Shown here: in pieces, positions 1 through 5,783 of the stretch
Position numbering within the stretch: the stretch's first letter is position 1
Layout of the letters: the number at the start of each line of letters is the position of its first letter
Assembly (NCBI GenBank): GCA_023381235.1
Contig: JAMCTV010000054.1
Location: 1 to 7,373, forward strand
DNA: 7,373 bases
Origin: Gammaproteobacteria bacterium
Lineage (GTDB): Bacteria; Pseudomonadota; Gammaproteobacteria; SURF-13
Direction of reading: 5' to 3'
Program-made: the position numbers and the translations under genes
Notes under the pieces: generated by a model
The model's database searches: none
Seen by the model: only the letters and a program-made list of their open reading frames with translations
Told to the model about the DNA's origin: nothing

Positions 1-1
1 G

Positions 2-148
2 CCCATCATGGTCGGCGCGGGCACAGGCTCGGAAGTCATGAAACGCATCGCCGCCCCCATGGTCGGCGGCATGGTCACCGCCCCGCTGGTGTCGCTGTTT
101 TTAATCCCGGTATTATATTTGCTCTGGAAAGGCCGTAAACTTACCTGA
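2..148 (+). CDS. cusA: CusA-type heavy-metal RND efflux pump, C-terminal end (partial)
   Basis: Only the last 48 codons and the stop are present; the gene begins before the window. The peptide contains GTGSEVMKRIAAPMVGGM followed by a hydrophobic segment (about residues 24-41 of the fragment) and a short basic end, KGRKLT. This matches the final transmembrane helix of the inner-membrane RND subunit of Cu(I)/Ag(I) exporters; from memory it is closer to CusA (SEVMxRIAAPMxGGMxTAPL) than to the CzcA zinc/cobalt branch. CusA uses the proton gradient to drive metal ions from the periplasm and cytoplasm through a CusCBA-type tripartite channel. The CusF-like gene downstream supports copper or silver as substrate. 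The exact substrate is inferred, since the metal-binding Met residues lie outside the window. Confidence 0.85.
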   Translation, partial: PIMVGAGTGSEVMKRIAAPMVGGMVTAPLVSLFLIPVLYLLWKGRKLT

Positions 149-263
149 ACCTACCTCATAACCTCCTCCCTTGCAGGGAGGGATTGGGGGCAAGGTCACT
201 TCGCAACTCGCCAGTGTTTTTCATAGAAAGTCCGGGAACCCGGCAAAAAAGCTGTGGTCTTAC
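149..263. other. Intergenic region with two short inverted repeats
   Basis: No gene is seen between the cusA stop and the next promoter. A perfect 7-bp stem with a 3-base loop lies at 165-171/175-181 (CCTCCCT-TGC-AGGGAGG). No T-run follows it, so it is at best a weak terminator for the RND operon. A second inverted repeat, CCGGG-AA-CCCGG (232-243), lies about 20 bases before the -35 box of the following gene and could be an operator half-site pair; no known regulator motif is recognised. Confidence 0.4.
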
Positions 264-278
264 ATTGACAGAGTCAAT
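264..278. promoter_or_regulatory. Candidate operator overlapping the -35 box
   Basis: ATTGAC-AGA-GTCAAT is a perfect 6-bp inverted repeat with a 3-base centre, lying right on the -35 box. A repressor or response regulator bound here would directly affect RNA polymerase access. Copper genes are normally metal-induced, but the regulator is not in the window and the site is not identified as a known CopR, CusR or CueR box. Confidence 0.4.
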
Positions 279-292
279 TAACGCGGTATAGA
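265..292 (+). promoter_or_regulatory. Sigma-70 promoter of the cop locus
   Basis: A consensus -35 box TTGACA (265-270) is followed after 16 bases by TATAGA (287-292), which matches 4 of 6 bases of the -10 consensus. The expected transcription start is about 299-300. The first ATG of the CopL-like gene is at 302, so the message would have almost no 5' leader. Confidence 0.65.
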
Positions 293-301
293 TTAACAAC
301 A

Positions 302-682
302 ATGATGACCCGTTTCTTTATCCATTTCCTGCTGGTGCTGAGTCTGGCGCTGGGGCCTGCTGTTTCGGCTTTGGCCGAGGGTTGGGCGGGGCATGGTTCT
401 GACGCGCAGTACACGGCCGGTCAGCCGGGCCATGATATGGCGGACTGTGGGCAAGTTGCCGGCCACCATCATGTGGACATGGATAAAGATCAGGGCACAG
501 GCCATGACCACGCCCAAGGCCATAACCACAGCGCCTGCGGCGCGCACTGCCTGGCGGGTCTGCTTTCCTCGCCATCTGTAATCAAGATTGATTCTGTTGT
601 GCAGCACTCTGTGCTCTCCGTCCCTGTCACAGGGATTGTTGTTTCCACCGCTTTAAGACCCCCCCAAACTCTTCCTGGTTGA
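302..682 (+). CDS. CopL-like periplasmic His/Cys-rich copper protein
   Basis: 126 aa. Residues 1-25 form a signal peptide (MMTRFF, a hydrophobic core, then SALA before E26), so the product is exported. The mature part has a dense metal-ligand region: H31, H44, M46, C49, HHH at 55-57, M60, H68, H70, H74, H76, then C79-G-A-H-C83. A hydrophobic stretch follows, and the protein ends in RPPQTLPG. A short secreted protein of this kind just upstream of copA resembles CopL of Xanthomonas, which is needed for copper-induced copAB expression, and also the DUF2946-type small proteins. Binding of Cu by the His/Cys cluster is inferred. The start is 302 or 305 (ATGATG); neither has a Shine-Dalgarno site, and the promoter places the mRNA start almost at the ATG, suggesting leaderless translation. 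A different small metal-binding lipoprotein-like family is possible. Confidence 0.6.
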   Translation: MMTRFFIHFLLVLSLALGPAVSALAEGWAGHGSDAQYTAGQPGHDMADCGQVAGHHHVDMDKDQGTGHDHAQGHNHSACGAHCLAGLLSSPSVIKIDSVVQHSVLSVPVTGIVVSTALRPPQTLPG

Positions 683-686
683 TCGC

Positions 687-740
687 GGCGGGCTTGCGCC
701 CGCCTGACGGCTCCGCGCCCGTGTAATGGCGCGGGCGCCA
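687..740 (+). promoter_or_regulatory. Tandem GC-rich hairpins between the copL-like gene and the copA leader
   Basis: A perfect 7-bp stem with a TTGC loop lies at 687-693/698-704. A second perfect 7-bp stem lies at 713-719/728-734 with an 8-base loop. The 3' arm of the second can instead pair with the bases after it (728-732 with 735-739), giving two mutually exclusive folds. Only a short TTTT run (748-751) follows. The arrangement could act as a weak terminator, an attenuator or a processing and stability element between the first gene and copA. Confidence 0.4.
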
Positions 741-770
741 CGTGTGATTTTCAGTCAAGAGGAATAAAAC

Positions 771-884
771 ATGTTCAAGCGATGCGCGGACCATTTTCCG
801 CCGCTGTTGTTCCGCGGCGTGGGATGCACTTTGCCGGTTAATCCTGCGGTTAACCGGTTATGGCATCAGGAGGTAGTTCGATGA
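771..884 (+). CDS. Short leader ORF coupled to copA (hypothetical)
   Basis: 37 codons (MFKRCADHFPPL... ending WHQEVVR). The ATG has a good ribosome binding site, AGAGGA at 758-763, 7 bases upstream. The stop TGA (882-884) overlaps the copA ATG (881-883) in an ATGA junction, so ribosomes finishing this ORF would stop exactly on the copA start. No signal peptide or known domain is seen; it has two Cys (C5, C19) and two His. I do not recognise it. The combination of a strong ribosome site, exact overlap and hairpins inside the ORF suggests a leader peptide that controls copA translation rather than a stable protein. Chance occurrence remains possible because the ORF is so short. Confidence 0.45.
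   Translation: MFKRCADHFPPLLFRGVGCTLPVNPAVNRLWHQEVVR
799..857 (+). promoter_or_regulatory. Two inverted repeats just upstream of the copA ribosome site
   Basis: CGCCGC/GCGGCG (799-804/814-819) is a 6-bp stem with a 9-base loop. CCGGTTAA/TTAACCGG (834-841/850-857) is a perfect 8-bp stem with an 8-base loop, ending 10 bases before the copA Shine-Dalgarno site. Both lie inside the leader ORF, so a translating ribosome would open them. The second could equally be a DNA operator, since its half-site is palindrome-rich. Confidence 0.45.
868..873 (+). promoter_or_regulatory. copA ribosome binding site (fixes the start)
   Basis: AGGAGG lies 7 bases before ATG 881. An in-frame ATG at 860 precedes this site, so it would translate through it and add seven residues; 881 is the better start. 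Confidence 0.85.
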
Positions 885-2698
885 ATCGTAACAATAGCCC
901 ACTCACAAGGCGTCATTTCCTGAAAGGTATGGCGGCGATGGGGCTGCTGACGGGGCTGGATAGTCTCGCCCCGGCCTATGCCGCGCAATACGGCGGATTG
1001 CCCAAGCCAGCCGGAGAAGGCGGACAGGCGCTTGATCTGCGCATCCAGAGAACGGGGTTGCGCATAGCCGAACGCGATGCGCGCGCAGTCACCATTAACG
1101 GTTCCATACCTGGGCCTTTAGTGCGCCTGCGTGAAGGGCAAAACGCCGTGCTGCGCGTCATCAATGAGCTGGATGAAGATACCTCCATCCACTGGCACGG
1201 CATCATTTTGCCCGCGGCGATGGACGGCGTGCCGGGGGTGAGTTTCGCCGGCATCAAGCCGGGCGAGACCTTTATCTATCAATTCCCGGTCAGGCAAAGC
1301 GGCACCTATTGGTATCACAGCCACAGCGGCATGCAGGAACAGTTGGGCCACTTCGGGCCGATGATTATTGATCCCATCGAACCGGAACCGTTTGCCTATG
1401 ATCGCGAGTACGTGGTGATGCTGTCCGACTGGACGTTCGAGAATCCGCACCACATAGTGGCGAAGCTGAAGAAGCAGAGTGATTACTACAACTTCCAGCA
1501 ACGCACGGTGGGCGATTTTTTCCGGGATGTGAAAAAGAACGGCTGGGACGCTGCGGTGGCCGAGCGCCTGATGTGGGCGCAGATGCGCATGTCGCCGTCC
1601 GATCTCGCGGATGTCACCGGCTACACCTATACCTATCTGGTGAACGGCCTCGCGCCGGAATCCAACTGGACCGGGCTGTTCCGTCCCGGCGAGCGCGTGC
1701 GGTTGCGCTTTATCAATGCGGCCACGATGACCTACTTCGACGTGCGCATTCCGGGGCTGAAGATGACGGTGGTACAGGTGGACGGCCAGAACGTGCAGCC
1801 GGTGACCGTGGATGAATTCCGCACCGGCGTGGCAGAAACCTATGACGTGATCGTGGAGCCCAGGGAAGAGCGCGCCTATACCATTTTCGCCGAAACCATG
1901 GACCGCAGCGGTTACGCGCGCGGCACGCTCACCGCGCGGGAAGGACTGACGGCGCCGATTCCGGAGCGGCGGCCGCGGCACCTGCTCACCATGGCCGATA
2001 TGGGCATGGGCGGCATGCAACACGACATGCCGGGTATGCAGATGGATGGCATGGAGATGAACGGCATGGAGCATGACATGTCCGGCATGGATATGTCGGG
2101 CATGGACATGGAAGGCATGGACATGGGCGATATGCAGCCCGGCATAGGCAGCGTGACGAAACACGGCCCCGATACTCACGGCCCGGGTAATTCGATGATC
2201 GCCGAGATGCCGCGCAGCCGCTTGCACGAACCGGGCGCAGGCTTGGGGAAAGACGGCAGGCGCGTGCTGGTGTACACCGATTTACGCAGCGTGAAGCCGA
2301 TATACGACAAGCGCGCGCCTGGGCGCGAAATCGAGCTGCACCTCACCGGCAACATGGAGCGCTACATGTGGTCGTTCGACGGCAAGAAGTATTCCGAGGC
2401 CAGGGAACCGATTGCCTTCCGCTATGGCGAACGGCTGCGCCTGGTGCTGGTCAATGACACCATGATGGATCATCCGATTCATCTGCACGGAATGTGGATG
2501 GAGCTGGAGAACGGCGCAGGCGATTACCTGCCGCGCAAGCACACCATCAGCGTGAAGCCCGGCGAGCGCTTGTCCCTGCTGATTACCGCCGACGCGCTGG
2601 GCAACTGGGCGTTTCATTGCCACCTGCTTATCCACATGGATTTGGGCATGTTCCGCGTGGTGTCAGTGTCCGGAAATGGCATGGGAGAACACGCATGA
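881..2698 (+). CDS. copA: CopA-type periplasmic multicopper oxidase
   Basis: 605 aa, the usual length for plasmid/chromosomal CopA oxidases, which oxidise toxic Cu(I) to Cu(II) in the periplasm and store copper. A twin-arginine signal is clear at residues 9-15 (TRRHFLK), followed by a hydrophobic stretch to about PAYAAQ, so the folded protein is exported by Tat. Copper ligands are visible: H104-W-H106-G, H146-S-H148, H531-P-I-H534-L-H536-G, and H579-C580-H581 with H585 and M590, giving type 1 (H534, C580, H585, M590) and type 2/3 sites. Residues 371-418 are a Met-rich insert with 18 Met in 48 residues (GMDMSGMDMEGMDMGDM style), a family hallmark for Cu(I) binding. The start at 881 is set by AGGAGG at 868-873 and overlaps the leader ORF stop. 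The stop overlaps the copB start by 4 bases. This is a multicopper oxidase, not the Cu-ATPase that shares the name CopA. Confidence 0.97.
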   Translation: MNRNNSPLTRRHFLKGMAAMGLLTGLDSLAPAYAAQYGGLPKPAGEGGQALDLRIQRTGLRIAERDARAVTINGSIPGPLVRLREGQNAVLRVINELDEDTSIHWHGIILPAAMDGVPGVSFAGIKPGETFIYQFPVRQSGTYWYHSHSGMQEQLGHFGPMIIDPIEPEPFAYDREYVVMLSDWTFENPHHIVAKLKKQSDYYNFQQRTVGDFFRDVKKNGWDAAVAERLMWAQMRMSPSDLADVTGYTYTYLVNGLAPESNWTGLFRPGERVRLRFINAATMTYFDVRIPGLKMTVVQVDGQNVQPVTVDEFRTGVAETYDVIVEPREERAYTIFAETMDRSGYARGTLTAREGLTAPIPERRPRHLLTMADMGMGGMQHDMPGMQMDGMEMNGMEHDMSGMDMSGMDMEGMDMGDMQPGIGSVTKHGPDTHGPGNSMIAEMPRSRLHEPGAGLGKDGRRVLVYTDLRSVKPIYDKRAPGREIELHLTGNMERYMWSFDGKKYSEAREPIAFRYGERLRLVLVNDTMMDHPIHLHGMWMELENGAGDYLPRKHTISVKPGERLSLLITADALGNWAFHCHLLIHMDLGMFRVVSVSGNGMGEHA

Positions 2699-3459
2699 GA
2701 TCAAATAGCATGATGAGCAAGACTATGCGCGGTTGCGCAATCGGGCTGGTTGGGCTGCTGTCCTCTGTCACGGGCATGGCGGCGGAACCGGGCTGGCCTG
2801 AGCCAGTGGAGGACAATCCGGTACTCGGCCTGCTGCTGGTTGATGAGTTTGAATTCCGCAACAACGATGGCGCGGATACCTTTAACTGGGATGCGGAAGG
2901 CTGGATAGGCACCGATTACAACAAGCTCTGGCTGAAGACCGAGGGCGAAGATCGCCGCTCTGGAGGCAGCGGCGGCGAGTGGGAGGTGCAGGCGCTCTAC
3001 AGCCGCCTGGTGGCGCCGTTCTGGGATTTCCAGGCGGGGCTGCGCTACGACAGGCTCTATGGTGCGCGGGATCGTGACCGCGGCTTCGCCGTCATCGGCT
3101 TTGAAGGACTGGCGCCGTACTGGTTTGAAGTGACACCGGCGCTATTTGTGAGCCAGGACGGCGATGTCTCGGCGCGCTTCACCGCAAGCTACGAGCTTTT
3201 GTTCACGCAACGCCTGATTCTGCAGCCTCGTTTCGAGATCAACGCCGCAGCGCAAAAGGCCGGGGAATTCGGCGTTGGCAGCGGCATCAATGACACCGAG
3301 CTGGGTCTGCGCTTGCGTTATGAAATCAAGCGCGAGTTTGCACCCTACATTGGCGTGTCCTGGAGCAACAAGTTTGGCGAAACAGCGGATATCGCACGTA
3401 GTGAAGGAGAAAAGACCAGGGATTTTTCCGTCATGGCCGGCGTGCGGTTCTGGTTTTAA
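2695..3459 (+). CDS. copB: CopB outer-membrane copper resistance protein
   Basis: 254 aa. The ATG overlaps the copA stop (ATGA), with GGGAG at 2683-2687 as ribosome site 7 bases upstream, so the two are translationally coupled. A second ATG (2710) is possible but worse placed. Residues 1-30 form a signal peptide (RGCAIGLVGLLSSVTGMAA) cut before EPGW. The rest has the alternating pattern of a beta-barrel (WEVQALYSRL, FWDFQAGLRYDR, ARFTASYELL, APYIGVSWSNKFG) and ends in VRFWF with a terminal Phe, as outer-membrane proteins do. CopB proteins work with CopA, binding or sequestering copper at the outer membrane; the precise mechanism is not settled. Unlike many CopB proteins, it lacks the long Met/His-rich stretch after the signal peptide, so its copper-binding capacity is probably low and may be supplied by the Met-rich CusF-like protein encoded next. 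Confidence 0.93.
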   Translation: MRSNSMMSKTMRGCAIGLVGLLSSVTGMAAEPGWPEPVEDNPVLGLLLVDEFEFRNNDGADTFNWDAEGWIGTDYNKLWLKTEGEDRRSGGSGGEWEVQALYSRLVAPFWDFQAGLRYDRLYGARDRDRGFAVIGFEGLAPYWFEVTPALFVSQDGDVSARFTASYELLFTQRLILQPRFEINAAAQKAGEFGVGSGINDTELGLRLRYEIKREFAPYIGVSWSNKFGETADIARSEGEKTRDFSVMAGVRFWF

Positions 3460-3485
3460 TTTAACAAGCAACTTTAACTCTAAAA

Positions 3486-3489
3486 GGAG
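3486..3489 (+). promoter_or_regulatory. Ribosome binding site of the cusF-like gene
   Basis: GGAG directly abuts an ATG at 3490, which is too close to be used, and stands 6 bases before the ATG at 3496. This favours the second start. Confidence 0.75.
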
Positions 3490-3495
3490 ATGATT

Positions 3496-3894
3496 ATGAA
3501 GACAGCATACAGTGTATTTGCAATAGCCTTATCGTTTGGCGCCTTGAGCGCGCCGCTTTACGCCGGGATGGATGACATGCACGGCATGAAGGATCGGCCC
3601 ATGGGAGGCATGGACATGGGCGACATGAAGGATCAAAAGATGTCCGGCATGGAGGATCAGATGACGATGACTCATCGCGGACAGGGCACTGTGGACAAGG
3701 TGGACGTGCAGGCCGGAAAAGTCAAACTTTCACACGGACCCATCCAAAGCCTCAACTGGAAGGCCATGACCATGACCTTCCCGGTCAAAGACGCCTCACT
3801 GCTGCAGGGCATTGAGCCCGGCATGAAGGTGGACTTCGAGCTGGAGAAGGTAGACGGCAAATATCGCGTCGTCAGCATCACGCCCAGCAAATAG
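3496..3894 (+). CDS. cusF: CusF-like periplasmic Cu(I)/Ag(I) chaperone with Met-rich N-terminus
   Basis: 132 aa. Signal peptide residues 1-23 (cut after APLYA). Residues 24-62 are a Met-rich linker with 11 Met (GMDDMHGMKD..GGMDMGDM). Residues about 63-132 are a CusF beta-barrel domain: LSHGPI then NWKAMTMTFPV, giving the family metal site H80, W88, M91 and M93, where the Trp caps the bound Cu(I) by a cation-pi contact. CusF carries Cu(I)/Ag(I) in the periplasm and hands it to the CusCBA pump; the CusA fragment at the left of the window is a plausible partner. E. coli CusF lacks so long a Met-rich extension; here it may add low-affinity sites or dock to CopA. The gap to copB is 36 bases without an obvious promoter, so it is probably in the same transcript. 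A 17-nt stretch coding for GMDMGD is identical to one in the copA Met-rich region. Confidence 0.92.
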   Translation: MKTAYSVFAIALSFGALSAPLYAGMDDMHGMKDRPMGGMDMGDMKDQKMSGMEDQMTMTHRGQGTVDKVDVQAGKVKLSHGPIQSLNWKAMTMTFPVKDASLLQGIEPGMKVDFELEKVDGKYRVVSITPSK

Positions 3895-3907
3895 AATCAG
3901 CGGAAGT

Positions 3908-3935
3908 CGCTATGCCTGCTGATGCAGGCATAGCG
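3908..3935 (+). terminator. Perfect 12-bp hairpin after cusF (terminator or processing site)
   Basis: CGCTATGCCTGC (3908-3919) pairs fully with 3924-3935 across a TGAT loop, 13 bases after the cusF stop. The bases that follow (CTCTTCAGATT) are only modestly T-rich, so termination may be partial. It may end or reduce the cop transcript before the DUF2231 gene, or protect the upstream mRNA 3' end. Confidence 0.6.
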
Positions 3936-3980
3936 CTCTTCAGATTGAGTACGATGATTTTTTAATCATAAGGACGAACT

Positions 3981-4535
3981 GTGTTCGAGATCATACCTAA
4001 CTGGCATCCTGTTTTTGTGCATTTTACCGTGGCGCTGTGGTCGCTGGCCGCGTTGTTTTATCTGTCCATGCCGCTGGTTAAATCCGCGTCACTCCATGCG
4101 CAGTGGGTGATACTGGCGCGCTGGAATTTGTGGCTGGGGTCGGTGTTTGCCATCGTCACCGCCGTTTTCGGCTTATTGGCCTTTAACAGCGTGGCGCATG
4201 ATACGCCGTCGCATGCGGCAATGAGCGAACACCGCAATTGGGCGGTCTCTACCCTGGCCCTGTTTCTGGCGCTGACGGGCTGGTCGGTATGGCATTACCG
4301 GCGCAATGTGGCGTCTGCGCCTGTTCCATTCATCACGGCCATGCTGCTTGCTCTGGCGCTGCTTCTGACGACGGCTTGGCACGGCGCCGAAGTGGTGTAT
4401 CGCTACGGCATCGGCGTCAAGTCTTTACCCAAGGCGGACACGAAAGAGGCCTCTGGAGCGGGACACGAGCACGACAGTATGGACATGTCGGGATCCGGCA
4501 TGCCGGATGAGCATGGAGACGCTCACGATCACTGA
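3981..4535 (+). CDS. DUF2231 inner-membrane protein with His/Met-rich tail
   Basis: 184 aa with a GTG start; AAGGA at 3970-3974 lies about 7 bases upstream. The N-terminus NWHPVFVHFTVALW (H9, H14) is the signature of the DUF2231 family of four-helix membrane proteins. Four hydrophobic segments are seen at about residues 10-33, 48-71, 86-107 and 114-135, the last followed by WHGAEVVYRYG. The final 24 residues (161-184) form a soluble tail with 5 His and 3 Met (GHEHDSMDMSGSGM...DAHDH), like the copper-binding stretches of CopA and the CusF-like protein. Function of the family is not known; the invariant membrane His residues suggest haem or metal binding. Position after the cop genes and the tail together suggest a copper-related membrane role, which is inference. 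It converges on the next gene with only 24 bases between stops. Confidence 0.8.
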   Translation: MFEIIPNWHPVFVHFTVALWSLAALFYLSMPLVKSASLHAQWVILARWNLWLGSVFAIVTAVFGLLAFNSVAHDTPSHAAMSEHRNWAVSTLALFLALTGWSVWHYRRNVASAPVPFITAMLLALALLLTTAWHGAEVVYRYGIGVKSLPKADTKEASGAGHEHDSMDMSGSGMPDEHGDAHDH

Positions 4536-4559
4536 CGGCATTACAGTACGCAATGATGC

Positions 4560-4838
4560 TCAGCGGTCGCTATGGCCTAAATCCTTGTCCGGAGCGATGC
4601 GGTCGCGCAGCCGTTGTTTGATTTCCTTGGCTTCGGCGAAGCGGCCTTCTTGTTTGCGTGAGAACACGGTTTCACCGTTCAGACGTATTTCGAAGATGCC
4701 GCCTGTGCCGGGAAGCAAGGCCACTTCGCCCAGCTCGGTTTCAAAGGTGGTGAGCAGCTCCTGCGCCAGCCACGCCGCGCGCAGCAGCCAGCGGCATTGG
4801 GTGCAGTATTCGATTTCGACGCGCGGCCTGGCGGTCAT
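4560..4838 (-). CDS. SelT/SelW/SelH (Rdx) family thioredoxin-like protein, Cys form
   Basis: 92 aa. The start RVEIEYCTQCRWLLRAAWLAQELL holds the redox motif C12-T-Q-C15 at the end of the first strand, followed by the first helix, then GTGGIFEI and ETVFSRKQEGRFAEAKEIKQRLRD, which fit the small thioredoxin-like Rdx fold. Eukaryotic and some bacterial relatives carry selenocysteine at the second Cys; here it is an ordinary TGC Cys. The family is thought to act in thiol redox chemistry, but the bacterial substrate is unknown. The ATG follows the folD stop by 3 bases (TGA-GCG-ATG) and has no strong ribosome site, so translation probably depends on folD. A reductase partner for folD-linked metabolism is only a guess. 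Confidence 0.85.
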   Translation of the reverse strand: MTARPRVEIEYCTQCRWLLRAAWLAQELLTTFETELGEVALLPGTGGIFEIRLNGETVFSRKQEGRFAEAKEIKQRLRDRIAPDKDLGHSDR

Positions 4839-4841
4839 CGC

Positions 4842-5696
4842 TCAGTCGTGGAACTGTTCCGCCGCGTAGAGCGTATTTTGTAACAGCGTCGCCACGGTCA
4901 TCGGTCCTACACCGCCCGGCACCGGGGTAATCCACGCGGCGCGTTTTTTGGCGGGATCGAACTCCACGTCGCCCACCAGCGCGCCGCTTTCCAAACGGTT
5001 GATGCCGACGTCTATCACGATGCTCCACGGTTTGATCCAGGCACCCTTGATCAGGCCGGGTTTGCCCACGGCGGCGACCAGAATATCCGCGCGCTCGACG
5101 TGTGCCGACAGATTTTCGGTGAAGCGATGGCACACGGTCACGGTGCATCCCGCCATCAATAACTCCAGCGCCATGGGCCGCCCCACGATGTTGGAGGCGC
5201 CGACAATCACCGCCAGTTTGCCTTTGAGATTTTCGCCCGTGTTTTCCAGAAGAGTCATCACCCCGCGCGGCGTGCAGGGCCGCAGCAACGGCAGGCGCAG
5301 CGCAAGCCTGCCCACGTTGTAAGGGTGAAATCCATCCACGTCCTTGTCGGGGCGGATGCACTCGATCACCGTTTCGGTGTTGATGTGTGCGGGCAGCGGG
5401 AGCTGCACCAGAATACCGTCCACGGCGGAGTCATTATTCAACTTGTCTATGAGCGTGAGCAATGCCGGCTCGCTTGTGTCCGCGGGCAGATCATGGGAGA
5501 GCGAGTAGAAGCCCACCTCCTCACAGGCCTTGCGTTTACTGGCCACATAAACCTGTGAGGCCGGATCGGCGCCGACCAGAACAACGGCCAATCCCGGCAG
5601 GCGCTTATGCGCGGCCAGCCGCGCGGCGACGCGCTGCTTGATCTCTTGGCGGATACCGGCCGCGATGGCCTTGCCGTCTATAATTCTGGCGCTCAT
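4842..5696 (-). CDS. folD: FolD bifunctional methylene-tetrahydrofolate dehydrogenase/cyclohydrolase
   Basis: 284 aa, matching the usual length (about 285). FolD converts 5,10-methylene-THF to methenyl-THF with NADP+, then hydrolyses it to 10-formyl-THF, feeding purine and formyl-Met synthesis in the cytoplasm. Visible motifs: Y50-V-A-S-K54 (catalytic Lys and Tyr), DGILVQLPLP with Q98, PDKDVDGFHPYNVG with D121, RPCTPRGVM, the Rossmann segment VIVGASNIVGRPMALELL (residues 163-180) and TPVPGGVGPMTVATLLQNT near the end. All key residues are present. The start at 5696 gives MSARIIDGKAIA, the expected N-terminus; longer upstream frames run antisense through the tRNA-Pro gene and are spurious. No Shine-Dalgarno sequence is visible before the ATG. 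The Rdx gene follows at 3 bases. Confidence 0.98.
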   Translation of the reverse strand: MSARIIDGKAIAAGIRQEIKQRVAARLAAHKRLPGLAVVLVGADPASQVYVASKRKACEEVGFYSLSHDLPADTSEPALLTLIDKLNNDSAVDGILVQLPLPAHINTETVIECIRPDKDVDGFHPYNVGRLALRLPLLRPCTPRGVMTLLENTGENLKGKLAVIVGASNIVGRPMALELLMAGCTVTVCHRFTENLSAHVERADILVAAVGKPGLIKGAWIKPWSIVIDVGINRLESGALVGDVEFDPAKKRAAWITPVPGGVGPMTVATLLQNTLYAAEQFHD

Positions 5697-5717
5697 GGGG
5701 ACGTTATTTTTGTGACT

Positions 5718-5746
5718 ATCATCGCATGTTGGCGCGTCTTTACCAA
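5718..5746 (-). promoter_or_regulatory. Possible folD promoter
   Basis: On the minus strand TTGGTA (5746-5741) and GATGAT (5723-5718) are separated by 17 bases; each matches 4 of 6 consensus positions. Transcription would start near 5711, about 15 bases before the folD ATG. The match is modest. Confidence 0.35.
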
Positions 5747-5756
5747 GCTGTCCGCG

Positions 5757-5783
5757 GCAGATCACGGGCCGATCTGCTAAAAT
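5757..5783. promoter_or_regulatory. Inverted repeat and -10-like box between folD and tRNA-Pro
   Basis: GCAGATC (5757-5763) and GATCTGC (5771-5777) form a perfect 7-bp inverted repeat with a 7-base centre. TAAAAT (5778-5783), a good -10 match on the + strand, follows immediately, about 60 bases before tRNA-Pro. No clear -35 box stands 16-18 bases upstream; the inverted repeat occupies that spacer. It may be an activator-dependent tRNA promoter or an operator for the divergent folD and tRNA units. Confidence 0.35.

Noticed and set aside
232..250. Rho-independent terminator at CCGGGAACCCGG with the A-run
   Set aside because: The run is of A on the + strand, and on the minus strand the T-run comes before the stem, so it fits neither direction.
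860..880. copA start at ATG 860
   Set aside because: The strong AGGAGG site lies downstream of it and points to 881, which also gives a standard Tat signal start.
1118..2227. 369-codon open frame on the minus strand opposite copA
   Set aside because: Its His-rich product is the mirror of ATG (CAT) codons in the copA Met-rich region; copA is a clear full-length family member, so the antisense frame is a by-product of codon use.
2494..2694. Extension of copB upstream into copA
   Set aside because: The extra frame overlaps the conserved CopA C-terminus, has no signal peptide, and the ATG at 2695 has a ribosome site and leads into a good signal sequence.
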